Source: Clostridiales bacterium
GTDB taxonomy: Bacteria > Bacillota > Clostridia > TANB77 > CAG-508
Length of the DNA stretch: 15,496 bases
Assembly (NCBI GenBank): GCA_003518755.1
Contig: DOYA01000096.1
Coordinates: 2,236-17,731, forward strand
Direction of reading: 5' to 3'
In this document: positions 1 to 6,626 of the stretch, piece by piece
Layout of the letters: every line of letters begins with the position of its first letter
Position numbering within the stretch: the stretch's first letter is position 1
The notes under the pieces: model-generated
What the model saw: the letters and a program-made list of their open reading frames with translations, nothing else
Databases searched by the model: none
Told to the model about the DNA's origin: nothing
Position numbers and translations under genes: made by a program

Positions 1-702
1 CCACCAAGTAGATATACTGAAGCAAGTTTAGTTAAGGCCTTAGAGGAAAAAGGAATTGGTAGACCATCAACATATTCTCCAACAATCTCTACAATATTAG
101 ATAGATATTATATCAGAAAAGAGCAAAAACAACTTGTACCAACAGATTTAGGAAAAGTAGTAAATAAACTTTTAGTAGAAAATTTTGCAGATATTGTAAA
201 CGAAGAATTTACTGCAAATATTGAAACAGATTTTGACAAAATTGCAGATGGCAAAGAAGAATGGAAAAGAGTAATAAGAGACTTTTATAAACCATTTATA
301 AAAGAAGTTGAAACAGTTGAAAAAGAGTTGGAACATGTTGAAATTCAAGATGAAGTATCAGATGTTGTTTGTGAAAAATGTGGAAGATTAATGGTATATA
401 AATATGGAAGATTTGGAAAATTTCTAGCATGTCCTGGTTTTCCAGAATGTAAAAATGCTAAACCTATTATTGAAACAATTGATGTGCCTTGCCCAGTTTG
501 TGGAGGTACAGTTATTGTAAAGAAATCAAAGAGAGGTAAAAAATTCTTTGTTTGTGAAAATAACCCAGAAAAATGTAATTACATTTCATGGAATAAGCCA
601 AAACCTGGAGAAAAATGGAGCCCAGAAGAAAATGAAAAAGTAGAGAAAAGAAAAACAATGAAGAAAGCTTCAAAAAGAAAAACTAAAAAGAAAAAATCTT
701 AA
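1..702 (+). CDS. topA: DNA topoisomerase I, C-terminal part (5' end outside window)
   Basis: Type IA topoisomerase that relaxes negatively supercoiled DNA. The frame is open from base 1, so only the last 233 residues are present and the catalytic tyrosine lies upstream. The first residues, PPSRYTEASLVKALEEKGIG followed by RPSTYSP, are a conserved late block of the catalytic core. Two C4 zinc ribbons follow: Cys124/127/144/150 (CEKC...CPGFPEC) and Cys164/167/185/192 (CPVC...CENNPEKC). The tail is lysine-rich (KKASKRKTKKKKS), as in many Firmicutes TopA, and probably binds DNA. The ATG at 328 is internal and not the gene start. No convincing terminator follows directly; the next structure is the palindrome at 746-941. 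Identification is firm from the motifs; the true start is unknown. Confidence 0.95.
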   Translation, partial: PPSRYTEASLVKALEEKGIGRPSTYSPTISTILDRYYIRKEQKQLVPTDLGKVVNKLLVENFADIVNEEFTANIETDFDKIADGKEEWKRVIRDFYKPFIKEVETVEKELEHVEIQDEVSDVVCEKCGRLMVYKYGRFGKFLACPGFPECKNAKPIIETIDVPCPVCGGTVIVKKSKRGKKFFVCENNPEKCNYISWNKPKPGEKWSPEENEKVEKRKTMKKASKRKTKKKKS

Positions 703-745
703 AAAAATATTTAAAATTATTACTAGATAATGGTTAAAAAAGAAG

Positions 746-941
746 AAATAGCTATATATAAATAATCTTCAAAGTTTCTCGGCTCAATACGAAGTGATAT
801 CATTTCTAAAATATAAATTAACGAGCCTCTCGCTGCTCTTGCTATGCAAGCCATCGCTTCCTCATTAATTTATATTAAAGAAATGATTATCCCTTCTCCA
901 ATCACATTCGAAACTTTTTAATTATTTATATATAGCTATTT
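746..941. repeat. 196-bp imperfect palindrome with 21-bp perfect terminal inverted repeats
   Basis: Bases 746-766 are the exact reverse complement of 921-941. Inside, the arms keep pairing in blocks: 771-778 with 910-917, 791-794 with 893-896, 799-807 with 879-887, and 811-821 with 865-875. The tip is CTTGC-TAT-GCAAG at 838-850. The centre (822-863) is clearly more GC-rich than the surroundings. No open frame of note and no target-site duplication are visible at its edges. It fills most of the gap between topA and the pyrG promoter. It could be a miniature inverted-repeat element (MITE-like), a structured RNA in the topA 3' UTR, or both; the sequence alone does not decide. Confidence 0.8.
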
Positions 942-984
942 AAATGAATGAAATTAGAAAAATGAATAAAATTTGAAAAAACTA

Positions 985-1013
985 TTGATTTTTTTTAAAA
1001 AAAGTGCTAATAT
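985..1013 (+). promoter_or_regulatory. Promoter of pyrG (extended -10)
   Basis: TTGATT at 985-990 and TAATAT at 1008-1013 are separated by exactly 17 bases, with TG at 1005-1006 giving an extended -10. Transcription should start near 1018-1022, only about 10 bases before the leader terminator. This is a sigma-A-type promoter inferred from sequence only. Confidence 0.75.
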
Positions 1014-1028
1014 AAACAATATTATTAT

Positions 1029-1080
1029 AGACTTAAAAAAAACCCCTAAAGGTTTTTGTTTTAAGTCTTTTTTTTGTTTT
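1029..1080 (+). terminator. Intrinsic terminator in the pyrG leader (attenuator)
   Basis: AGACTTAAAA (1029-1038) pairs with TTTTAAGTCT (1059-1068). The stem continues through A-T pairs to CC/GG at 1043-1044/1051-1052, leaving loop CCTAAA and a 2-base bulge, and a T-rich tract runs to 1080. It lies between the promoter (985-1013) and the ribosome binding site (1088-1094), so it can stop transcription before pyrG. In Bacillus subtilis and relatives pyrG is controlled by CTP-sensitive attenuation at such a hairpin. The position fits that role here; the trigger is unclear because no GGGC start sequence is visible. Confidence 0.8.
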
Positions 1081-1097
1081 TTAGATTGGAGGAGCCT

Positions 1098-2714
1098 ATG
1101 AACACAAAATACATTTTTGTTACAGGAGGAGTTGTATCTGGATTAGGAAAGGGAATAACAGCAGCATCAGTTGGTCGATTATTAAAAAATAGAGGATATA
1201 AAGTTGCTATTCAAAAATTTGATCCATATTTAAATGTTGATCCTGGAACAATGAATCCATATGAACATGGAGAAGTTTTTGTTACAGATGATGGAGCTGA
1301 AACTGACCTTGATTTAGGACATTATGAAAGATTTATAGATGAAAATTTAACTAAAAATTCAAGCGTTACTATGGGTAAGATATATTCAAATGTAATAGAT
1401 AAAGAGAGAAGAGGAGATTATCTTGGAAAAACAGTTCAAGTAATACCACATGTTACAAATGAAATAAAAGAAAAAATATATAGTTTTGAAGATAAAGAAA
1501 TAGATATTGTAATTACAGAAATAGGTGGAACTATTGGGGATATTGAAGGAATATCTATTATTGAGGCTATAAGACAAGTTGGACTTGAGAAAAACCCAGA
1601 AGATGTATTATATATACATGTTACATTATTACCTTATATTAGTGGATCAAATGAAATTAAATCTAAGCCTACACAGCACTCTGTTAAGGAATTACAAAGT
1701 TTAGGAATTAAACCAAATATTTTGGTTTGTAGAACTGAGCTTGAAATACCGGAAAATATTAGAGAAAAAATAGCACTTTTTTGTAATGTTAGAAAAACAA
1801 GTGTAATTCAAAATTTAACAGCTGATAATTTGTATGCAGTTCCATTATTACTTGAAAAAGAAGGGTTAGGAAGAGAAGTGTGCAATCATTTAAGATTAGA
1901 TAATTATGTTCCTGACAATTCAGAATGGCAAGAAATGATAAATAACATTAAAAACATAAAAGCCGAAGATAGAGTAAAAATTGCAATAGTTGGAAAATAT
2001 GTAAAATTAGAAGATGCTTACATATCAGTAATAGAAAGTATACATCATGCAAGTTACAAAAATAATGTAACACCCGAAATTAAATTAATAGATTGTGAAA
2101 CAATTACAGAAAATACTGTAAAAGAAAAACTAAAAGATGTTGATGGAATAATTGTCCCTGGAGGTTTTGGAAACAGAGGAATTGAAGGAAAAATAGAAAC
2201 AATTAAATATGCAAGAGAAAATAAAATTCCATTTTTAGGAATATGTCTAGGAATGCAAATGGCAGTTGTTGAATTTGCAAGAAATGTATTAGGGTTAAAA
2301 GATGCAAATTCTGCCGAATTTAGCGAATCAACAAATAACCCTGTTATACATATTATGGAAGAACAAAAAAATATTAACAAAAAAGGTGGAACAATGAGGC
2401 TTGGAAGTTATCCATGTATTATAAAAAAAGAATCACTTGCGTATAAAGTTTATAATAAAGAAAAAATAGATGAGAGACATAGACATAGATTTGAATTTAA
2501 TAATGATTATAAAAAGAAGATAGAAGAAGCAGGTATGATTTGTTCAGGAACATCTCCAGACGGAAAACTAGTTGAGATTGTGGAATTAAAAAATCATCCA
2601 TATTTTATTGCAGGGCAATTCCATCCTGAACTAAAATCAAGACCAAATAGGCCGGCACCATTATTTGTAGAATTAGTGCATTTTGCAAAAGAACATAAGC
2701 ACAAAAATAATTAA
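1098..2714 (+). CDS. pyrG: CTP synthase (glutamine-hydrolysing)
   Basis: Cytosolic enzyme that makes CTP from UTP, ATP and glutamine, the last step of pyrimidine nucleotide synthesis. At 538 residues it matches the family length. The N-terminal amidoligase domain opens with KYIFVTGGVVSGLGKGITAA and continues with the family blocks QKFDPYLNVDPGTMNP and HGEVFVTDDGAETDLDLGHY. The C-terminal class I glutamine amidotransferase domain has its nucleophile Cys383 in GICLGMQ and the His509/Glu511 pair in GQFHPELKSRPNRPAP. The start is the ATG at 1098, five bases after GGAGG (1088-1092); an in-frame TTG at 1074 lies within the terminator T-tract and is rejected. Regulation is likely by attenuation at 1029-1080. 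No terminator is seen after the stop codon. Confidence 0.97.
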   Translation: MNTKYIFVTGGVVSGLGKGITAASVGRLLKNRGYKVAIQKFDPYLNVDPGTMNPYEHGEVFVTDDGAETDLDLGHYERFIDENLTKNSSVTMGKIYSNVIDKERRGDYLGKTVQVIPHVTNEIKEKIYSFEDKEIDIVITEIGGTIGDIEGISIIEAIRQVGLEKNPEDVLYIHVTLLPYISGSNEIKSKPTQHSVKELQSLGIKPNILVCRTELEIPENIREKIALFCNVRKTSVIQNLTADNLYAVPLLLEKEGLGREVCNHLRLDNYVPDNSEWQEMINNIKNIKAEDRVKIAIVGKYVKLEDAYISVIESIHHASYKNNVTPEIKLIDCETITENTVKEKLKDVDGIIVPGGFGNRGIEGKIETIKYARENKIPFLGICLGMQMAVVEFARNVLGLKDANSAEFSESTNNPVIHIMEEQKNINKKGGTMRLGSYPCIIKKESLAYKVYNKEKIDERHRHRFEFNNDYKKKIEEAGMICSGTSPDGKLVEIVELKNHPYFIAGQFHPELKSRPNRPAPLFVELVHFAKEHKHKNN

Positions 2715-2867
2715 AAAGGAGGTTAGGTTACAATTATCAATTAGTTTTATATTATAGAGTAGCAACGTTGATATTGTATAATTTTTGTTGTGTGTTAGAT
2801 GAGAAAAACAAATACAATTAAATAAAGTTGCGAGTTGAATTTTGATATTAATTGTAACAAAGATATT
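2715..2867 (+). promoter_or_regulatory. dapF leader with an orphan ribosome binding site and a long-range inverted repeat
   Basis: AAGGAGG (2716-2722) directly follows the pyrG stop codon but has no ATG, GTG or TTG at a usable distance. GTTACAATTA (2727-2736) is the exact reverse complement of TAATTGTAAC (2849-2858), so a 10-bp stem could bring the orphan site near the likely dapF start at 2868. A TATAAT at 2777-2782 has no recognisable -35 partner. I did not recognise a known riboswitch class. What is seen is only the pairing and the sites; a regulatory role is inference. Confidence 0.3.
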
Positions 2868-3713
2868 ATGTTAAAATTTACAAAAATGCATGGATTAGGT
2901 AATGATTATGTTTATATGGATGCAATTAATCAGAATATTATGAATAGGTCAGAGCTTGCAAAATATGTAAGTGATAGACATTTTGGAATTGGTTCAGATG
3001 GATTAATACTAATTTGTAAATCAGATATTGCAGATTTTAAAATGGAAATGTATAATCAAGATGGTTCTCAAGCTGAGATGTGTGGAAATGGTATTAGATG
3101 TGTTGGAAAATTTGTTTATGATAAAGGTATGATAGATAAAAAAACAATAACAATTGAAACACTAGCAGGAATTAAAGAACTCAAAATGCACGAAGAAAAT
3201 GGAAGAATAAAAACCGTAAAAGTTGATATGGGGGAACCAGTTTTAGAGCCAGACAAAATACCGGTTAAATCAAATGAGAATCCAGTCAAAAATTTGATAT
3301 TAAATGCAGATAATGAAAAATTTAATTTTACATGTGTGTCAATGGGTAATCCACATGCAATAACATTTATAAAAGAAGATGTTAACAGTTTTGATATATG
3401 TAAATATGGAAGAATACTTGAAGTAGATAAAGTTTTTCCCAATAAAGCAAATATTGAATTTGTAAACATTATAGATGAAAAAACTTTAAAAATGAGAGTT
3501 TGGGAAAGAGGAGCAGGAGAAACTCTAGCTTGTGGAACAGGAGCTTGTGGAGTTACTGTTGCCAGTGTTTTAAATAACTATACACATAGAAAGGTTACAG
3601 TTAAGCTAATAGGCGGAGATTTAGAAATAGAATGGAATAAAGAAGACAACCATGTTTATATGACAGGGCCAGCAATTACGGTATTTGAAGGTGAAATAGA
3701 GTTAAACAAATGA
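2868..3713 (+). CDS. dapF: Diaminopimelate epimerase
   Basis: Cofactor-independent epimerase that turns LL-diaminopimelate into meso-diaminopimelate, used for lysine and for peptidoglycan cross-links. The 281-residue protein starts MLKFTKMHGLGNDYV, the usual family N-terminus. The two catalytic cysteines are Cys72 in MCGNGIRCVGKF and Cys222 in LACGTGACGV, at the expected spacing. I place the start at ATG 2868 because it gives the standard N-terminus; a TTG at 2835 would add 11 atypical residues. Neither start has a good ribosome binding site, which is unusual beside its neighbours and suggests weak or structured translation initiation. It sits 52 bases before dapL, the preceding step of the pathway, so the two are probably co-transcribed. 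Confidence 0.95.
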   Translation: MLKFTKMHGLGNDYVYMDAINQNIMNRSELAKYVSDRHFGIGSDGLILICKSDIADFKMEMYNQDGSQAEMCGNGIRCVGKFVYDKGMIDKKTITIETLAGIKELKMHEENGRIKTVKVDMGEPVLEPDKIPVKSNENPVKNLILNADNEKFNFTCVSMGNPHAITFIKEDVNSFDICKYGRILEVDKVFPNKANIEFVNIIDEKTLKMRVWERGAGETLACGTGACGVTVASVLNNYTHRKVTVKLIGGDLEIEWNKEDNHVYMTGPAITVFEGEIELNK

Positions 3714-3765
3714 AAAACTTCGTTTTGTGTTGTAATAATTCAAATATAAAAGGAGTAAAATTAAA

Positions 3766-4962
3766 ATGGCAAATATTAATGAGAATTTTCTAGATTTAGA
3801 GGATAGTTATTTATTTTCAACTATTGCAAAAAAGGTAGAAGAATTTCAAAAAAAACATCCAGATAAAAAAATAATCAAACTAGGTATAGGAGATGTTACA
3901 AAACCAATTGTTCCTGCAGTAATTGAAGCCTTGCACAAAGCAGTAGATGAAATTGGAACCATAGAAGGCTTTAAAGGATATGGACCAGAACAAGGATATG
4001 AGTTTCTAAGAAAAGCTATAGTAGAAAATGAATACATGGATTTAGGAATAGAATTGGATGAAGTATTTGTATCAGATGGTGCTAAATGTGATTGTGGAAA
4101 TATAGTAGATATCTTTGGGAAGAATAATAAGGTAGCAATTACAAATCCAGTTTATCCTGTATATGTAGATACTAATATTATGTCTGGAAAAAAGGAAAAC
4201 ATAGTGTATTTACCTGTATTAGAAAAAAATAACTTTATTCCAGAATTACCTAAAGAGAGAGTTGATATAATATATTTATGTTTTCCAAATAATCCCACAG
4301 GAATGGCAATATCAAAAGAAGAATTAAAGAAATTTGTTGATTATGCTAAAGAGAATAAATCTATTATACTATATGATGCCGCATATGAAGCTTTTATTAC
4401 AGAGGGGAATATTGCTCATAGTATATATGAAATAGAAGGAGCAAGAGATGTGGCTATAGAATTTAAAAGTTATTCCAAAACAGCTGGTTTTACAGGGTTA
4501 AGATGTGGATATGTTGTTATTCCTAAAAGTGTTAAAGGGTATTCACAAGATGGTAAAAAGTTTGAAATGAATAAATTATGGAATAGAAGAACCACAACAA
4601 AATTTAATGGAACAGCTTATATTATTCAAAAAGCTGCTGAAGCAGTGTATTCAGAAACAGGAAAAGAACAAGTGAAATCAAATATAAAAGATTATTTAGA
4701 AAATGCAAAAATAATTAAAGATGGTCTAGAAGAAGCAGGATTTACAGTATATGGAGGGATTAATTCACCTTATATTTGGCTAAAAGCACCCAATAATATG
4801 TCATCTTGGGAATTTTTTGATGAACTTTTAGAAAAAGCAAATATTGTAGGAACACCAGGAATCGGATTTGGTTCATGTGGAGAAGGATTCCTTAGAATAA
4901 CGGCTTTTGGAACAAAAGAAAACTCAATTGAAGCTATAAAAAGAATAAAAGAATTGTATTAA
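3766..4962 (+). CDS. dapL: LL-diaminopimelate aminotransferase
   Basis: PLP-dependent fold type I aminotransferase that converts tetrahydrodipicolinate to LL-diaminopimelate in one step, using glutamate as amino donor, and so bypasses the succinylase or acetylase routes. It has 398 residues, close to the family norm. Visible blocks are KLGIGDVTKP, GYGPEQGYEFLRKAI, the substrate-loop region FVSDGAKCDCGNI, PNNPTGM, and SYSKTAGFTGLRCGY with PLP lysine Lys238. A ribosome binding site (AAAGGAG, about 3750-3756) precedes the ATG. The family also contains related aminotransferases, but the position next to dapF, whose substrate it makes, supports DapL. The message may end at the hairpin at 4986-5032. 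Confidence 0.94.
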   Translation: MANINENFLDLEDSYLFSTIAKKVEEFQKKHPDKKIIKLGIGDVTKPIVPAVIEALHKAVDEIGTIEGFKGYGPEQGYEFLRKAIVENEYMDLGIELDEVFVSDGAKCDCGNIVDIFGKNNKVAITNPVYPVYVDTNIMSGKKENIVYLPVLEKNNFIPELPKERVDIIYLCFPNNPTGMAISKEELKKFVDYAKENKSIILYDAAYEAFITEGNIAHSIYEIEGARDVAIEFKSYSKTAGFTGLRCGYVVIPKSVKGYSQDGKKFEMNKLWNRRTTTKFNGTAYIIQKAAEAVYSETGKEQVKSNIKDYLENAKIIKDGLEEAGFTVYGGINSPYIWLKAPNNMSSWEFFDELLEKANIVGTPGIGFGSCGEGFLRITAFGTKENSIEAIKRIKELY

Positions 4963-4985
4963 ATAAATGAATATAAAATAAAAAA

Positions 4986-5032
4986 AAACAAAACATATAA
5001 TTATAGGAAGGAAATAATTATATGTTTTTTTT
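4986..5032 (+). terminator. Perfect A/T hairpin with T-run covering the antiporter start codon
   Basis: AAAACATATAATTAT (4990-5004) is the exact reverse complement of 5014-5028, and pairing continues to 4986/5032 with one mismatch. The 9-base loop AGGAAGGAA (5005-5013) contains the ribosome binding site, while the ATG at 5022-5024 lies in the 3' arm, which runs into eight T (5025-5032). The form is that of an intrinsic terminator for dapL, or of a translation-control hairpin for the antiporter, or both. The stem has a single G-C pair, so termination strength is uncertain. Confidence 0.6.
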
Positions 5033-5813
5033 ATTGATAATAGGTTTTATTTTATTAGTTAAAGGTGCAGATTTTATTGTTAAAGGAGCAACAGGACTTG
5101 CAAAAATATTTAAAATATCTGAAATGATCATTGGAATTCTTATTGTAGGTATTGGAACAAGTCTACCTGAAATTATAATAACTATCAGGTCTGCAATTAT
5201 TGGAAAATCTGATATAGTTATCGGAAATGGGATAGGAAGCTCAATTTGTAATATCTTACTTGTTGTAGGTATAGCATCAATTTGTAAGCCAGTAAAAATT
5301 GACAAAAGAATATTAAAAATCCATTTTCCAATTTCTCTTATTAGTATTATCTTATTAGGATTATTTTGTAATTTAGGTGGAAATAATCAAATTAATAGAA
5401 TAGAAGCGGTTTTGCTAGTTCTATTTACATTTGGATATATAATGTATACAATTTATGAAGAAAAGATAGAAAATAAAAGCAATGTACAATTTGAAAATAA
5501 AGTTGAAAAAGAAGAAATTTCATTATTAAAAATAGCCTTATTTATGATTATAGGAAGTTTGTTTTTGAAGTATGGTGCTGAATTTGTGGTAAATGGGGCG
5601 ATTAAAATTGCAGAAATATTTAATATAAGTGAATCTATAATAAGTTTGACAATAGTTGCAATTGGAACAAGTTTGCCAGAAATAATAACTTCTTTAGTTG
5701 CATCTGCTAAGAAAAAAAGCGATTTAGCTTTAGGAAATGTAATAGGTTCAAATATTTTTAATATATGTTTATTGCCTGGAATAGGTCGGAATAATAAAAC
5801 CAATAAATTATGA
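5022..5813 (+). CDS. Sodium/calcium antiporter (CaCA family), truncated by a frameshift
   Basis: Membrane cation/Ca2+ exchanger of the YrbG/TIGR00367 type, expected to exchange Ca2+ for Na+ across the cell membrane. The two inverted alpha-repeats are clear: GTSLPE with Glu50, followed by IGNGIGSSICNILL, and GTSLPE with Glu220, followed by LGNVIGSNIFNICLL. Hydrophobic helices fill the rest, with a charged loop at about residues 145-165. The open frame gives 263 residues, but the last 9 or so (after GIG) are out of frame. Removing one G at 5784-5785 restores a 315-residue protein, the usual length. A Pro in LLPGIG stands where Leu or Val is usual. The ATG at 5022 lies inside a hairpin. Either a real pseudogene losing its last helices or a sequence error. 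Confidence 0.85.
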   Translation: MFFLLIIGFILLVKGADFIVKGATGLAKIFKISEMIIGILIVGIGTSLPEIIITIRSAIIGKSDIVIGNGIGSSICNILLVVGIASICKPVKIDKRILKIHFPISLISIILLGLFCNLGGNNQINRIEAVLLVLFTFGYIMYTIYEEKIENKSNVQFENKVEKEEISLLKIALFMIIGSLFLKYGAEFVVNGAIKIAEIFNISESIISLTIVAIGTSLPEIITSLVASAKKKSDLALGNVIGSNIFNICLLPGIGRNNKTNKL

Positions 5814-5970
5814 TAATGGATTTAATATATCACTTTTGTTTTTAATAGTAATTACAACAGAAATGTTAATTATACAAAAATTAGAAAATAAATACGTAAT
5901 AGGACGAAAAAAAGGGATAGCATTAAGTGTAGTTTATCTACTATATACCATAAGATTGGCTATACTTTAG
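5785..5970 (+). pseudogene. Out-of-frame C-terminal remnant of the antiporter gene
   Basis: In the +1 frame, 5785-5967 encodes 61 residues beginning VGIIKPINYDNG and including two hydrophobic stretches (SLLFLIVITTEMLII and ALSVVYLLYTIRLAIL), followed by TAG at 5968-5970. This is the expected end of a CaCA antiporter after the second alpha-repeat. It directly continues the upstream frame if one G is removed from the GG at 5784-5785. It has no start codon or ribosome binding site of its own. Confidence 0.8.
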
Positions 5971-5971
5971 G

Positions 5972-6006
5972 GGGGACAATGGTACCGGTTCTTTTTGTCC
6001 CCTTTT
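5972..6006 (+). terminator. Terminator-like hairpin after the antiporter gene
   Basis: GGGGACAA (5972-5979) pairs perfectly with TTGTCCCC (5995-6002), with TTTT at 6003-6006. The loop contains the palindromes GGTACC and ACCGGT. It lies two bases after the restored antiporter stop codon and before the promoter of the surface protein. The T-run is short, and the GGGGACAA/TTGTCCCC stem stands out from the AT-rich background, so a dispersed palindromic repeat is an alternative. Confidence 0.65.
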
Positions 6007-6019
6007 CCAAAAAATGTAT

Positions 6020-6048
6020 TTGACAAATTTTTTGTTTATATATAAAAT
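6020..6048 (+). promoter_or_regulatory. Promoter of the large surface-protein gene
   Basis: A consensus TTGACA at 6020-6025 and TAAAAT at 6043-6048 are 17 bases apart. Transcription should start near 6055, about 30 bases before the ATG at 6084. This is the best consensus promoter in the window. Confidence 0.8.
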
Positions 6049-6083
6049 ACAAGTGTAATAGTATAATAAACACGGAGGAAAAA

Positions 6084-6626
6084 ATGAAGAAGAAGTTTTT
6101 TAAAATAGTACCAATTATTTTTATCATTTCTATTCTATTAGTAATTACTTATTCATTTGCAAAAGCAACAGACTATGACTGGAAAAAAGGAACAAGTTGG
6201 AATGATAAAACACTTAAAGTAGAATCAAATTATCAATTACTATCTCAATCAAATGGATCAATAACACATGTTGCAAGTTTTGACCCAACTGGTGGAAAAA
6301 TGGATGGCTCAACTGTAGCAGGTAATTATTTGATTTTTGCACAGTATAATTCTAAAACTCCATATACTACTATTAAAGTTGTAGATAGGAGAACATGGAA
6401 TATTGTTTATACAAAAAAAGATGAAAATTTTGGAAAAGTTAATAATATGACATTTAATCCAAAAACAAATAGGATTATTGTTTCAGATGGAAGTAAAGGA
6501 AGAACACAGCCAGTTGAAATACCATTTGATATAACAAATGGAACATTAGGACATGGGGAGAAAAAAACAACAGGAGAGAAACCGAATGGCGAACGGAAAT
6601 TACACTGTAGGTGGAATAGCTTATGA
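6084..6626 (+). CDS. N-terminal fragment of the giant secreted repeat protein (frameshifted)
   Basis: The start ATG is well supported by GGAGG (6074-6078) five bases upstream. Residues 1-28 form a signal peptide: basic MKKKFFK, hydrophobic IVPIIFIISILLVITYSF, and AKA before cleavage. The rest shows repeated motifs such as NNMTFNPKTNRIIVSDG that resemble beta-propeller blades. Matching motifs (GGIAYDKENDRLVT, SISFDENGVMYIGVYG) continue in the next frame from about 6600, so this and 6553-11205 were one gene of about 1706 residues. The shift lies somewhere in 6553-6626; one extra base in GGGG (6555-6558) or in the seven A at 6561-6567 would explain it. As it stands, the secretion signal is separated from the body of the protein. 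Residues after about 160 are probably out of frame. Confidence 0.8.
   Translation: MKKKFFKIVPIIFIISILLVITYSFAKATDYDWKKGTSWNDKTLKVESNYQLLSQSNGSITHVASFDPTGGKMDGSTVAGNYLIFAQYNSKTPYTTIKVVDRRTWNIVYTKKDENFGKVNNMTFNPKTNRIIVSDGSKGRTQPVEIPFDITNGTLGHGEKKTTGEKPNGERKLHCRWNSL

Noticed and set aside
1074..1097. TTG at 1074 as an earlier pyrG start
   Set aside because: It lies in the terminator T-tract and upstream of the GGAGG site; ATG 1098 is correctly spaced and gives the standard N-terminus.
2777..2782. TATAAT as a dapF promoter -10
   Set aside because: No plausible -35 at 16-18 bases upstream and no extended -10; such hexamers are frequent in DNA this AT-rich.
2835..2867. TTG at 2835 as the dapF start
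   Set aside because: It adds 11 residues not typical of DapF and has no better ribosome binding site than ATG 2868. Not excluded, only less likely.
3713..3727. AAAAC-TTC-GTTTT hairpin after dapF as a terminator
   Set aside because: Only a five-pair stem without a following T-run; dapF and dapL probably stay on one transcript.
6561..6568. AAAAAAAC as a programmed -1 slippery site
   Set aside because: The heptamer A AAA AAC is not in the correct phase with the upstream frame, and a +1 (or -2) move is needed, so the standard -1 mechanism does not apply.
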